From positions 55,503,532 to 55,567,531 of the forward strand of contig NC_057861.1 in assembly GCF_019393635.1 (NCBI RefSeq): a DNA stretch of 64,000 nt. The letters run 5' to 3'. A model generated the notes under the pieces. That model had not been told where the DNA came from and made no database searches. It worked only from the letters and a program-made list of their open reading frames with translations. Below are positions 42,851 through 57,360 of the stretch, piece by piece; position 1 is the stretch's first letter, and each line of letters begins with the position of its first letter. Position numbers and translations under genes: made by a program. The DNA comes from Dromiciops gliroides. Lineage: Eukaryota; Chordata; Mammalia; Microbiotheria; Microbiotheriidae.

Positions 42851-44378
42851 TATGGGCTACATAAGATAATCAGTGAAATAACACATGATGGGATAAAACT
42901 GGAAAAGCATAGTGTGCCAGATGGTTGTGAACTTTGAATTTGAGGCAGAATAATTTAAACTTTTCAAGGTCAGTCAAATAACAGGGAGCCACTGAAGATT
43001 TTTCAGTGGAATAATGACATGGCCCTCTCTATGCATAAGTAATACTGTTTAGGTAGCAGTGTGCTGGATGGATGGCTTGGGGAGAGGGGATGGACAGAGT
43101 CAGCAATACTTACAATCTAATCCAAAAAGCATTTATTAAGCTCCTACTATGTGTAAGGGATTGATTGTACAAAAATAAGATGAAAGAGTACCCCTTGGTC
43201 TCAAGAAACAGATTCTATTGGGAGTGGTGGCAATGCTCTGAGTTCCCTGATTTTCCCACTTTCATATTCCCCTTTACCTGACCTCTTCCCCTTTTCCCCC
43301 TTTCCTTCTCTCCCAGTTTTTTCCATCTTCCCACCTGTCATTCTTTTTCTTACCTTGTTATTTATCCACCTCATTTCAACTCGGTTAACATTTGTTGAAA
43401 GTATCCCACGTGCAAGACCCTTTGTGAGGCTAACCTCTTGAAGAAACACAAGTGTTGGGCAGGTTTCCTCATCTGTGAAATGAAGGAATTGGAGGGACTG
43501 ACTGGTGTGATGGAAAAGGCTGACAGCCAGGAATGACCTGTAATGGACCAACTCATGCATATGGACCTTAAAAGCAACATATGCCATTTATAGCTCTCTT
43601 TTTGTTTGGTCTTAATTTTTTTTAAGGGTTTTGGTGTTTTTTTAAGTAAGAAAGATGGATCACCTGCTGGACAGAGGGGTGTGAGAGGGCGTTGTAGACC
43701 TGGAACAAAATGAGCAAAGGTACAGAGATGGGGAAGTGCCATCTGGTCAGAAACCCCGTGAATGAGTGTATAGGCTGAGTGCATAGTAAGTGCTAAGTAA
43801 GTGTTGGATTCCAGCTGGACTGGAGCAATTATTGATTGGTAGGTATGTGTGGAGGAACAATGGAAGGTGACTTGGGAAGGGGAGCTTTGGCTCCGATTGT
43901 GAAGCCCCTTTTACCTTAGTTGGCTTTGAGAGTCACGGAAGGTATGAGTAGGTGAGTGTGTCCAGGTGAGTGAGTCGAGAAGAGCTGGGCTTTAAAAGAA
44001 TCATGTTAGACACCTGTGCAACCAGGCATGGGCCCGTGGAGACATGAGATGAGAGCTGGAGCAAGTAGCAGAATGGGGGGGGAGGGGGAGGCGTTCTTTC
44101 TTTTGAGACTAGGGTAGATGTAGAGTTGAGAAGACAGGGATAAAATCAAGGATATTTGTAGAGGGCTTACCTTTGGCAAAAATAATCATTAAACTAGGGT
44201 CTAACCACAGCTCAAAGAATGTATCATTTGAATATTACTTCAAATAAATCCATTTAAGGAGGTGAAATCTCCCAGTCTTCTGATTTCAAGCCCAGGGCTT
44301 TTCCTGCCATCTAATGTTGCCTCATAGAATGTCCAAGGTGGGCAAGAGGATTGCCATTGACATCAAAAGATGCCAAAA
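42850..44378. other. C19orf25 intron, little recognised
   Basis: Old repeat words near 43130-43210 (AAGCATTTATTAAGCTCC, GATTCTATTGGGAG); otherwise no exon, RNA gene or clear element. Confidence 0.4.
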
Positions 44379-44532
44379 GGGGTAGCTAGATGGTGCAGTG
44401 GATAAAGCACTGGCCCTGGATTCAGGAGGACCTGAGTTCAAATCCAGCCTCAGACACTTGACACTTACTAGCTATGTGACCCTGGGCAAGTCACTTAACC
44501 CCAATTGCCTTACCCTCCCCCCCACAAAAAAA
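44379..44532 (+). mobile_element. SINE, mosaic
   Basis: GGGGTAGCTAGATGGTGC to CCCCAATTGCCTTACCCTCC-C/A tail. Target duplication GATGCCAAAA. It ends 170 bp before the first coding exon of C19orf25. Confidence 0.92.
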
Positions 44533-44658
44533 ATGATGCCAAAAGCCTGGCACCAAATGGAACAGTCCAGCTGAGGTTCTGGATCATGGATCTGCAGTGG
44601 ACTCAGCTCTCCATTCCCCTTGTCCTTCTCTCCCATCTTATCCTCTTTCCCTGTCTAG

Positions 44659-46204
<1,546 letters not shown>

Positions 46205-46888
46205 TGTCGTGCTTTTTGATTTATTTTTGGAAGTGAAATTCAGGGCCTCTGTGTCTGCAGAGACACAGGCCTTTCCAGAAGCAGCTTTTCCAAGGCTTAG
46301 TTGCCCTCCAGTTCTGGCCCTCTGGGTTTTCCTGCATCCTTTTCTCTCTGTCAACCCACCTGCCCCTTCAGACCAGAGCCCCTGTCCTAGCTGGGGAGGG
46401 GTGGAGGGACACTGTAGTGTGACACCTCCCTCTGCCTGTAAGAAGCACAAGCATGCCCCCCGCCCCCCAAGAGCTTCACTCACAGTATCAGGATCTGAAG
46501 ACAATTGTTACACACAACCATTGGGGTCACCTGGGAAGGCAAGATTGAGTACCTACGGGTATCTAAAAGGAAATGTGAACCAGGCCATGGAACGGAGGAC
46601 CAAGTCCCCTCGGCATATGATGAAGGCAGCATAATGAAGACATTATCTCTGGGCATGATTCTTCCAAGAGACACTGCCAGATCACAGGAGAAGAATGCTG
46701 GCTCCAGGTTCGCATTCCCTTCGTTGTCGCAGCTGGTGCTGCCAGCACATCATCTTCTTCTTACTTTCCTTTTTCTCTGTATATGGGCCTCAAAGTCCTA
46801 TGAAATCCTTGCCTTTTACTTTTCAAAGGATTGACTGGTCGGTCGTCTGCATGCTGGCTCGGGTGATTTTGTTGACATCATTGCCCTC

Positions 46889-46894
46889 ATTAAA
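46889..46894 (+). promoter_or_regulatory. C19orf25: candidate polyadenylation signal of C19orf25
   Basis: ATTAAA in CCTCATTAAAGTT, about 690 nt after the stop. No repeat lies between the stop and this point, consistent with a 3'UTR of 46205 to about 46910. Confidence 0.5.
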
Positions 46895-47245
46895 GTTAAA
46901 TTGTCCAAATGCTGGCCTGGCCTCTTCTTTATCTCAGGCTCCACCCCTGAAGGCCAGGAGGGAGTTGAGGATTTTCATGCAGACTCTTCCCTGTGAGGGA
47001 GGGGTTTAACTTGCATTGAGGGTTGACCCAGAGTCTCCTGCTTTCAACAACTTAATGCTTAGACATTCAGTTCACAAAGGATCACAGAACGGGGAGATAG
47101 CTTAGAAGTCCCCTCTTCTAACCCTCTGCATTTGACAAATGAGAGCCAAGATCTGATTCACACCTGTGACTCCAAGTTCAGTCATCTTGAAATGCACCAC
47201 AGTGCTTCAGCACATATTCAACAAACATTTTAAAATGCTTACCAT

Positions 47246-47392
47246 GGGGACAGCTAGGTGGTATAGTAGATAGAGCACCGGCCCTGGAGTTCGGAGGACC
47301 TGAGTTCAAATTCAGCCTTAGACACTTAACACTTACTAGCTGTGTGACCCTGGGCAAGTCACTTAACCCCAATTGCCTCACTTAAAAAAAAA
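47246..47392 (+). mobile_element. SINE, type B
   Basis: GGGGACAGCTAGGTGGTATAG to CCCCAATTGCCTCACTT-A(n). Confidence 0.92.
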
Positions 47393-48360
47393 ATACCATG
47401 TACAATTCACTCTACCCCAAAAGTGCTTTCCTCAAAATAGCTCTGAAGTAAGTAGTTAGGTATTTTTGTCCCCATTTTATAGATGTGGAAAATGAGGCTG
47501 AGTGAGGTTAATTGACTCTCTTGTGGTAACAGAGCCAGCAAGTGGTAAGAGTTGGACTCTAACCTTGGCTTTCTGATTTCAGATCCACCAAATGCTTTTT
47601 TCCCCCTCTTTGAAAATCTGGTCTGTGGCCTGGAGTTCACTGCCTTCCTTCCTGGAAGGCAGCAGCTAGAATTTGGGATCAACTTTAACCGCTAAAACAT
47701 CAGAGATTTCTCTCCAATATAACCTCAGGGCCAGTGAATAGTTAAAAACTCACCATCTATCTTTCCTTCATCTTGCCCTTTTTTTGGTAGAGTACACCTG
47801 AAAATTCCTTTTCATCTTCTTTCAAATAAATGATAATAAAATGACTTGTGAAGAGGTGATCCAGAGCCCCAGGGCCATTTTGATGCTTATCATTTAGAAC
47901 TCTCTGAGCTCCTTTTCTTTGTAACGGAGACTTCTCCGTTGTTTCTTTGAAACAGAATTAATTCAGTTCAAATGAATGCTTTGCCTGAAACCTTGGTCCC
48001 CGTGGAGCCGAGAGATGAATTGACCTGTGAATTAGCAAGTGAAAAGAAGTACTCTGAATCTTGTTGGACCTGGAGGGGAAGTGCTGTACCCCAAGTCTAG
48101 TGCAAAGTTATATTTTGTAGTTAATAGTCGGTCAACAAACATTAAGCATCTTGTTTACTCTGATGGGAGTGAAGGGAATACAAGATAAATGAAACTGGTT
48201 TTGTAGGGATATTGATAAGCTGAGACATAACTGATGTGATAACCCAGAACCCTATCCACTGCTCTAACTAGCTACTTCAGGGAGACCTGTGTTCATATAT
48301 TAAGCTAATCACTTAACCTCTATGGGCCTTAATTCTTTTGACCAAAATGGGAGAAATGGG
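47393..48360. other. intergenic sequence, nothing firm recognised
   Basis: A MIR-like stretch near 47470-47600 (CCATTTTATAGATGTGG, GAGCCAGCAAGTGG); the remainder has no recognised gene or element. Confidence 0.4.
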
Positions 48361-48364
48361 CCAA

Positions 48365-48510
48365 GCTACGTGGCAAAGAGGATAGAACACTGGGCCTAGA
48401 GTCAGGATGACCTGAATTCCAACCTGCCCTCAGACACTGTGATCCTGGGCAAGTCAATTAACCTCTGTTTGCCTCAGTTTCCTCAGCTGCAAAATGGGGA
48501 TAACAAATCA
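48365..48510 (+). mobile_element. old Mar1/MIR-like SINE
   Basis: GTGGCAAAGAGGATAGAACAC, GAGTCAGGATGACCTGAATTC, CCTCAGTTTCCTCAGCTGC. Confidence 0.6.
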
Positions 48511-48830
48511 GTAAATATTAAGTGCCCACTATTTTCCAGTGACTCTGCTGACTACTGGGGAATATAAAAAGAGGCCTTATGGAGCTGACAGCCTAATGGG
48601 GGAAACAGTATTCAAACAGATACAAAGCAAGCTATATTCAGGATAAATAGTGATTAACAGAGAGAAGGCACTAGAACTGAGGGGACAAGAAAGACTTCCT
48701 GTATAAGGTGAAATTTTTAGTTGGGACTTAAAAGGAAGCCTCCTACATCAAGTAGTTCGAGTAGAGGGGGAAAGGATTCCAGACCCAGGGGATAATCAGA
48801 GAAAATACCCAGAACCAAGAGATGGAGTGT

Positions 48831-48988
48831 CTTTTTTTTTTTTTTTTAGTGAGGCAATTGGGGTTAAGTGACTTGCCCAGGGTCACACAGCTAGTAAATG
48901 TGTGTTAAGTGTCTGAGGCTGGATTTGAACTCAGGTACTCCTGACTCCAGGGCCGGTGCTCTATCCACTGCGTCACCTAGCTGCCCCC
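48831..48988 (-). mobile_element. SINE, type B
   Basis: GTGAGGCAATTGGGG to CACCTAGCTGCCCCC. Target duplication GAGATGGAGTGTCTT. Confidence 0.94.
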
Positions 48989-49231
48989 GAGATGGAGTGT
49001 CTTGTTCGTGGAACCAGGAGGCCAGGGTCATTGGACTGGAGAGTAGTGTCAGGGAGTAGGGTAAGAGACTGAAAAGATGGAAAGGGACTAGATTATGGAG
49101 GGCTTTGAAAGCCAAACGGCATTTTGTATTTGATCCTGGAGGCAATAGGGAAACTACTACAGTTGATTGAGTTTGGAGGGAAGGGGGAAAGCGTGTGACA
49201 TGATCAGACTTCAGAAAAATCACCTTGGGCT

Positions 49232-49640
49232 TGTGAGGAAAACGACTCCTGCTCGATAATTCTCTGGAACTCAGTGGCGGTGATGTGTCAAAGGCTTATT
49301 TATTGTTGTTCTTGTGAGAACGGGCAACCCAGTGTGCAGCTGAGAGGTGCCAAGAATGGGGGCTCACAGGCCCTGTTTTAAACCCTGGTCCCTAGCATGA
49401 ATGGACCCTCCCCTTTTTCATTAGCCAATGGGGGACCTGATACAGGGACAATTCTTCAGTCTTATATGGATGTAGCTCAGGAGCGGACCTAATTGAGACC
49501 AGCTCAGGGCTTCCTTGAACCATGCGATTTTGTTTGGGTGGGAAAGGAGACCTTTTTCCTGAAATAGATCTGGAGGAGTGTAATTTGAATGGTGACTATT
49601 ATATTCTTATTAAGAGGAGGCAATTCCCCATTTCCTCACA
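49232..49640 (-). mobile_element. solo LTR fossil of an endogenous retrovirus
   Basis: 409 bp bounded by TGTGAGGAAA and its exact inverse TTTCCTCACA, flanked by a 4-bp duplication GGCT. On the minus strand it has a CCAAT-type box, a TTTAAAA-like TATA and an AATAAA near the 3' end. No internal genes. A 4-bp duplication fits gamma-type elements; intact ends suggest moderate age. Confidence 0.75.
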
Positions 49641-49794
49641 GGCTGAATGGAGGATGATGGATTGGAACAGGGAGAGACCTTAGGCAACTTCCAAGGGTTG
49701 TTAAGAGCAAAAGGGGTGTTTGTAAAGTGCTTAGCACAGTCCCTGGCACATGGCAGGCGCTTATTGAGTGCTTATTTCCCTTAAGGTTACCCTT

Positions 49795-50246
49795 TGTGAG
49801 AATTAGAGCGCTACCAACCTGTTGAGAAAGATATTGCAGGGAAGGCCCGCCATGAGGAGAAAGCATGTCACTTGGCATCCACATGTGAATTAGCATCCGG
49901 AAGTGACCTGGGGTTTTGAAAGTCAGATTGGCATCAGGAAGTGATGTTTGCCACCCATGGGTCCTGTCAATCAGTGCTACCAACCAATTAGCTTGGAGCT
50001 CTGTGTGTGGACAGCCCTGTTTCCTGTTTCACAGGAGGCTTCTGGGAGGATTGAGGCCTTTCGTTTCTGGACGGGGGCTTGGCAGCAGAGACAGGCAGGA
50101 TAGGGAGAGCAGGCAAATCTCATACTTTATCCACACGTTTCTCTTTAATAACCCCTAATATACTTTAATAAATACTTAATGCCCAAAGATTGGTGCTATA
50201 CGCTTTCTAATTTAAGTCAACCACTCATTAGATTTTAGACATCACA
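49795..50246 (+). mobile_element. possible solo LTR fossil
   Basis: About 450 bp bounded by TGTGA and TCACA, with a CCAAT-like box near 49980 and AATAAA near 50170. No clear target duplication and no internal genes. It cuts an L2-like tail (CCTGGCACATGGCAGGCGC). Confidence 0.4.
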
Positions 50247-50724
50247 ACTAGAATTTTTGTCTAGTGTAAGAGGTTTTCCACAGCAGCTAGGCTTTGTACA
50301 ATGGATATTCCTAACTTTTTCTACACGGTATCAGAATTCCTACTTTCTAGGACTAGCAGCTTTCCCCAGTTAGTTTTTGGAATCTCTTCCAGTTTTAAGT
50401 CCTATGATCCCTAGCTTTTTCTTTTTAGAGGGCTGTGTAGAGCTGGGTTCAGTCTGGCATCCGTGGTCTGGGATGGAAGAGAGTGGTTGGCACCATAGTG
50501 CTAACCTCAGAAATTTACAAAATATAATGCCTTGTATGTCATATGTAATCGACAAATATTTGTTGAATGAATATCCCACCCTATTTAATAGCCATTACAG
50601 ATGCATGAATTTGTTTGAACTTTTTCTGAGTGTGGACTACATGAGGACGTGTAGCACCTTCCAATAAGACTCTGAGATTGGTAATACAAGTAAATACAAG
50701 TAATTGTATTGGTAATACAAGTAA

Positions 50725-50725
<1 letters not shown>

Positions 50726-50764
<39 letters not shown>
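50726..50764 (+). repeat. (TG)n microsatellite
   Basis: About 18 GT dinucleotides, then GTACGTGCACGCGTGCAC. Alternating purine-pyrimidine over about 55 bp. Confidence 0.95.
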
Positions 50765-50765
<1 letters not shown>

Positions 50766-51156
50766 TGCACGCGTGCACAGGGGCACACTCATTTTCAAGG
50801 TGAGCAAAGTGAGACCTCAAGGGGCTTGCCCAGGGCTACACAGCTGGAAGGTGTCAGATCTGAAAGCCAATCCTGCTCCTCTAGATTTCAAACCCAGTGG
50901 TCTTTTCTCCTATATTCTGCTATCTAAATGACATCATCTGATTTCCCCTTTGTCCTCTTAATTGATCCTTTCCCTCTAGTAGAATAAGTAAGTCCAATTT
51001 CCCCTTAGAGGATAGAGTTATATTTGCATTTGTTCAGTGATCTCACCCTTTATTGTACATTCCACCAATTTTCCCAGGAATTGAGTCTTACCCTCCCAAA
51101 TGGAAAGAAAAGAAATGAAGCCTGGTCCAGTCCCAGAGGGCAATTCAACAGCTTAG

Positions 51157-51162
51157 TTTATT
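51157..51162 (-). promoter_or_regulatory. APC2: candidate distal polyadenylation signal of APC2
   Basis: TTTATT on the plus strand (AATAAA on minus), with a second exact copy at 51232-51237. The pair lies just before the SINE-dense zone resumes. Confidence 0.35.
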
Positions 51163-54100
51163 ACATGAAGATGCTAAAGGTGCCCTACAAGTCAATTGCC
51201 TGTCAGCTTTCAACCAGACAAATGGCTCTGTTTTATTTTAGTGGAAAGAAAAAAAAGGAAGGGGTGGGGAGGGGACACATATTTACACGATTCATTTTAA
51301 TACTGTCCAGAGTCCCAGTAAAACGACCCTCAGTACAGATGGTAGGGAGGTGAGGGGAGCAGGAAGTGAGTAGGCTGGAGAGGATGGGTTGGAAACCAGT
51401 TGAATTAGGTGGGCAAAGGCAGCTTCCTTCTGGGGGCTGAAAGGGAGTATCACACGAACTGGATGAGAACAGAACTAGGGCCTGTGGTGAAGAAGTGGAG
51501 TGGTATGCATTGAATGGACTTGGTGACGGATTAGAGGTGTGAGGTAATGCTGTCTGCTCCCGTTGCTTCAGGAAGATATATGTGTGTTGTCCTAAATCCA
51601 GTACCCTGCTGGGAATGGGTTGGGCTGGGGCTTTTCTTTAAACTTTGCTGATTAGACAGTCCTGTCAGTTAGCATAACACACCAGCTTCTGAGCAGCTGT
51701 TGAAATAGCAGGCTTATGTTAGGTCTCCATCTTGGTCACCCCAGGGGTCATTTCTCCCAAAAGGTTAAGTCCTTCGCCCTTTGGGTTGGTTACTCCACCA
51801 ACAGGAACATAGAAGTGTTGAATTTTGGTGATGACTTGCCCAATGGAATCGATCACTTTTGCTGATGCGGGACTCCTTCCCCTCTGAGTCCTCAGTTCAA
51901 ATGCTTTGGTTACAGCAGTGCTTAAGCAGGGACACACACATATCTACTCTCACACTGAGAGCGTAAAGGAGCAGACCAGGTTAACAGCTGAGTGGTACAG
52001 ATAGCATCCCAATGATGGGATAAAGGCTTTAAGTGATAGTTGTGTTTGGTATGTGACAATTTGGTTCCTCTGCCCCCAGTTGACGGGTGTATGAATATCA
52101 ATTGTTCAGTTACCACAAACTGTCCCCTTCTCTATCCCAGGAAACCATAGTATGTCTGTGACACTCCCCACCCTACCCCTACCCCCACTGGCTGGAGGAT
52201 GGCATGAACAAAGCTGATGTGGTGTGAAAGGATGAGGGCGATGGAGGGCAGGCACCTGACTCTGTCACTGTCCTTGGCAAAGTCTCGGGGCTGGGTGGAG
52301 CAGACCACTAACTTGGTGGTGGGGCCTGGCTGTCCAGCTACTCTCAAAGCTTCAGCCCCATTTTTGGCACCTGCCTCCGTAGGTCACATAAGTGTTGATT
52401 GAACACAGAAACTAAGGAAACTATTTCCTCTGGCCCCGGTGAGGGAGCAGTGCCTACTCTTAGATCTCAACATGCTCCCTCCAAAGACATGCTGAATTGT
52501 CTGGATTCACCCGATTGTTTCCATGAGTGCCTGGAGTTTCAGGTTGGTCACCAAGCCCCTGAGACTGGGAAGGGAGGGACTCTGTCCGGACTGGCTTCGG
52601 TGCAGCTCCTTGGACAAGTTAGCACAAATGATAGGAAGCAGAAGGTTCCTAAGCCTTTGCTCAGAAGAGTTAGAACCCGATGCAGGCCCTGAAGTGTAGC
52701 ACCAATTCCACAATGGAATAACACCATCCTTGTGTAGATCTCCCAGCACTGTGTCCTTTAGATCAGCCAACCCTCACTCCCTTAGGAGGTAGATCTGGCA
52801 GAGGTTCTCCCCGTTTCACAGGTGGGGGAAACAGGCACAGAGCGGTGAAGCAACCTGCCCAGATCACCCAGTGAGTCGGTGGTGGGGGCTGGGCACAGCT
52901 CTGACCTCTGGGCTGAGGCCCCTCCTCCAGAACCTCTAAATGTCTTTTCTAGGAGCACAAAAGTTTGCGGGTTGGGTTAACTGCCCCTGCTGTGAGCACC
53001 CGAGATTCCATGTCTTTCCCATCCTGAATTTGCCTGTTAGACTGATAACAGAGTCTCTCCACCTTTATCAGTCTGACAACTTTCCAGGACATTTTCACTC
53101 TCAGACACCTCTTATACTTGAATGTTACGTCCAATAACAGGCAAGTGTCAGATGGTCAGATGAACATTAGCTCTAACATTCACTAAAACCAGGCATCCTC
53201 TCTCCACCATACTTGCTTTAATCCCTGGCTACAGATTGGGTAGGACAGGTTCTATACCCCGAGCTGTCTTGTCCTTGCTGAATGGAAAATAAGCCTGTCC
53301 CTTCACCATATTCTTTCTGTTAAAATGGAGACACAAAACTGGAAGCATCATTGGAGGACAACCCCTAATTTCAGGGGCCAAACTTGGAGGATCCCTGTGG
53401 AAGTATCTTCTCCTCCTCTTATTTCTACAAGGCTGAAGCATCCAGTGTTGCGTGAAAAGAAAATGAGGATGGAATCACTCCTTGTATTTTGGTTCCAATT
53501 CCAGATGGAGGTTGCAGATACATATGTCAGGTCTCTTTGCAATATTGGCACTGGGGAAAAAAATCTCCAGTGGGAGCTACCCCACAAATCCATGTGAATT
53601 GGGTTAACCCTGGGTCTATTACAGCCTTTTAGAGTTGGCTCCTCCCTTACGAGCCTTCCTGGCAAAAGAGAACATGGACTCAACTCCCCATATGAGGTGC
53701 TGGAGATGTACCCCCAAATATGATTAGCTGCAGGCTGGGAGATGGCTTTTTAAGTACAGTCCCAAGACTCCCAGCAATTGATTTTGTCATATAGTCCCTT
53801 GAAATGGTGGCCATGAGTGAATTTGGCTGAGCGGCCTGCTATATGAGATGACTGAAGAGGTGTCAGCAAGAAAGGGTAGTGAGATGAGTTTTCCAGGCTT
53901 CTGAATTTAAATCTTCCTTTTGTAGACTTGGCAAATAAGGACCTGATACTGATCAAGTGCAGTGGGAGGCTGCTTACCTTCTCCCATAGGATCAGAGTTA
54001 ATAGAATTATTTGAATTCATATGCCTTACTACTTGCCTAATGCTTATCGATCTACTTGCTCAATGTATTCTTTTTTTCCCAGAATCACAAAACATTCAAG

Positions 54101-54899
54101 CTAGAAAGAACCCTAGAAATCACATTCCAAACCTCCTTTTTACAGAGATAACTGGAACTAAGAGGCAGGAAGGAACTTGCCTGGGGTCTTACATAGATGG
54201 AGCCTTCACTGCACTCCATGAGGAGTGGATCTTTGCAAAAACAGCTGGAAAACAGTTTTGCAAAGAGCAACCGTTTCTGGATTCCACTGGGAAAGAGGTT
54301 ACTGGCTCTTTTCAATGGAAATACTTTCACTGGAAACACTCTAGTTCACAGACTAAACTTGAGTGTCTAAGGACAAATCGACCTTCCAACAGGGCTCTAG
54401 ACAGAAATATCTGAAGTTGTCTCTTCAACAAGCCCTATCTTTGGAATACACAATGAGCAGACAGATCAAGTCTTTTCAAAGCCGAAGAGGAGGGAGACAG
54501 AGAGAGGAATGAACGTGGTATGCCCTGGCTCAAGAAGAATTCATTCATCCCCTGGTTAATGTGGGCCAGGGTTCACTGATTGTTAGCTGTTCCATGGCAT
54601 CTGTAAGAAATAAGTTGTGGCCTCAGTCCAGTTCCCACTGGGTGAGTCACCACCATACAAAGCCACAGTTCAGTTAGCAGAATCAGCCAAATATCTTCTG
54701 TCACTTTCATTCTCTGCCTTCTTCCCTCTCCTGCATCTGACCCTCCTCACATCCATCATATGGCACAGTACAGGTTGATACCTCTGATACCGATTTCTTC
54801 CCTCCCTACTCCTGGACCTTCAGCTTAGTTGCAAACTGAAGCTAGCCACATGGGGAGATTACTCCCTCAGTAGTCTTGCTAATTGTTTGACCCTTCACA

Positions 54900-55330
54900 T
54901 CTGTTCACAGAATTTCAGCTACAAAGAACTTCAGACTTGATATAGTTTAACCCATAGCTTAAAAAGGAATCTCCTCTTTTGCTTCCTTGATAGGTGGTCA
55001 TCCAACCTCTTCTTGAAGAAGTTCAGTGATGGGAAACCCCACTGCCTTCTGAGGCAGGTCACTTCACTTCTGGACAGTTCTAAATGTTAAGAAATGCTTC
55101 TTTACACACCAAACTAAAAATCTTCCTCTTTGCACCTTCCACATGTCTTTTAGATCTGCCCTTTGGGGCCAAACAGAAACCAATCAATTCTCTGGCCTTA
55201 TCAAATACATTCTTCCCAGAGTCTTGGCTTGGCCAAAATCCAGGAGGCAGGTTGTTTCCCTCTGTGAAACTTAGATTTGACTTCCTGGAGAAAACACTGG
55301 GTAACCTCAAGGGGTGTTATCCCCTCCCCT
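54900..55330 (-). mobile_element. L3/CR1 LINE 3' end, ancient
   Basis: GGTGGTCATCCAACCTCTTC, GAAGTTCAGTGATGGGAAACC, GCCTTCTGAGGCAGGTCAC, TGCCCTTTGGGGCCAAACAG. Reverse of the 23380 family; the only clear transposon relic in the presumed APC2 3'UTR. Confidence 0.75.
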
Positions 55331-57360
55331 AAAGTAACCCTCAGAGAAACTCCTGCAGTTTTACATTTTTCACCAAAAGTCGTTAAAAAAATTCCCAAAC
55401 AGATGGTTCCGTACCCCCCCCATATACCCCAAACTATCACATAAGAGCAGTTGGCTCTGCTCTCCACAATCCTTTTAAAGTGCGGTTTTACAAGAGAAAA
55501 AGCTTGCCCTTGAAGCAACTCACTAGACCCTCACTTTCCGATCCCTCTCCAGGCCTCTCTCTCCTCTCTGTTTCTCCTTTTTCTGCCATTCATACCTGTA
55601 TTCTTTGGTCCCTCCTGTGGCTTCAGTTTCTGAGAGGGCCCAGTGGCTGGTTAGTTCACCAGTCGGCATGAATCGAGTGCTAAGGAGTATGCTTGACAGT
55701 CCTGCTAGTTTTCTAGGCAGACGGATTTTCCTTCACCCAACCATCTATCTCAGCAATAGGCCATGTTGGGGACTAGGCAAGAGATTATGGATGGCTCAGG
55801 ATACGCCTACCCCCACTCCTCAAGAAGTGCCTTCAAACTCTGTTTCAACTGCTCATGGATCATAGTATCATCCACCTGCTGAAAGCACCTTCAAGTCTTG
55901 ACTTCTTGGGAGTGACACTGCAATCCTCCCTCTGTCAGTCACCTCATGACTCTGGAGGTGAGCCCACACTAGCTAAGGGAGAGGAAAGAGTCACCTGGGG
56001 TTTCTTCTTCTAAAAGCAGCTGCCCAGGGAGAAGGAGAGCAAAGCCAGAGTGACAAGACTACTATGTATCTGTCAACCCCTTCAGCTCTCATTGGTCAGG
56101 CCTACCTAGAGACATCAAGCAAGTGGTATCAATGTCTGCCCTGGGCTTCTGGGGGTAACCCTCTACCTTCCCTATTCAATAAGGTGCAGTTCTCTCATTG
56201 TCTCAGATCCCTCTCAGCCCTGTCCCCAAGCTGGTTGGCATAACAGAGACAAAATTCAGCAAATTAGTCATTACTGAATTACTGGGTTGCATTAATTACA
56301 GGCATTTGGCCCTGCCACCAACAGCTCTTCTGCATCTGGTGGGTTTCATGCCTGCTCCCTCTCCGGCCCTCCCCAGGGCTTCCCCCTATCTGGAAGTCTC
56401 CTTTCTAGGCTTCCCATGGAGTTGACAAGCTGTAATTCATCTATATGATGTTTATAACTGGTTATTAGTGCTGGGTATGCAGGATAAAGCATGCAGCAGA
56501 AAGATCTGCATTAAGGCTTGGCTAGAAGGTGGCTTTTCACTTGGGCATGGGGAGGCAGCAGTCCTAGCCAGGGGTCCTGTTCTGTTTGGGGCACAGAGCT
56601 GCTGAGGTGCCAGAAAGTAGCAGGCAGCTGAACAGTCCCTTGTCAGGAAGAAGGTCATTCAGCATGCTCCTGGGCCCCACTTTCTGGGCTTTCCTCCAAG
56701 AGACCTCTCTGCCTGGGCCCACCAGCTCTGGGGTCCTTCTGGTCTCTCCTCCAACTTCCTTCCCCCATTGTTCTTTCCTAGGTTCCAAAGCATTAGTCTC
56801 TTCTTCCCTGCCCCAGCTCCCGAGCCTACTCCTACCATCTATTCCTTCCTAAGGAAAGTCTCTTCCCTCATGGTGGGGGAAGGGCCCCTTATGTTGGAGA
56901 AGGGGGAGCCCTCCCATATCCAGCTTTGGACTCTTCCCCACCTTGCTCAAAAGAAAAAAAAAAAAAAGAAAAGTCATCCGTTATTTCCACCTTCCAGGAA
57001 GGAAAGTTTTCTGGTAACAGGGCTGTGACCAGAGACACAGGAAGGAGGAAACCTTCATCCCACATAAGACCAGCAGTTCCAGTTCTGAGTCTTACTGGTT
57101 AGTGGACCCTTCACCAGTCTCCATCCCCATCCTGCTGCCAGGGCCCAGGTCTGAGCCTCTGATCTTTGAAAGCTAATTTTCTCTTGTACTTGGCTGAGTA
57201 GGAAATAAGAAAGCAGCTTCTTGAACTTGGTTCTTTGTACACGGGCATCTTCCACAAGAGTGCAGCTTGTGGCCATGAGGGTCTTAGTGTAGGGAAGCCT
57301 AAGCAGGCTAGGACTGGAGGGGTCGAGACAGGGAGAGGTGGAAAGAGGCCAGAGGAGGTT

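Larger units (their letters stand above)
48515..49720 (+). mobile_element. old interspersed repeat carrying a SINE and a solo LTR
   Basis: TATTAAGTGCCCACTATTTTC, GGAGCTGACAGCCTAATGG, GGAGGGCTTTGAAAGCC, GTGACATGATCAGACTTC, then GGCTGAATGGAGGATG after the LTR. Same family as 16320-17035; not named. Confidence 0.5.
51157..57360 (-). other. APC2: probable long 3'UTR of APC2
   Basis: No gene or intact young SINE was recognised in this 6.2 kb, although the rest of the window averages about one per kb. No AATAAA on the minus strand was seen before 51237-51232 and 51162-51157; an ATTAAA lies near 53217. An ancient minus-strand L3/CR1 piece sits at about 54900-55330. The extent is inference. Confidence 0.5.

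Noticed and set aside
49232-49640. A DNA transposon reading of the 409-bp element with 10-bp inverted ends
   Set aside because: TG...CA ends, 4-bp duplication, and ordered CCAAT, TATA-like and AATAAA signals fit a solo LTR better.
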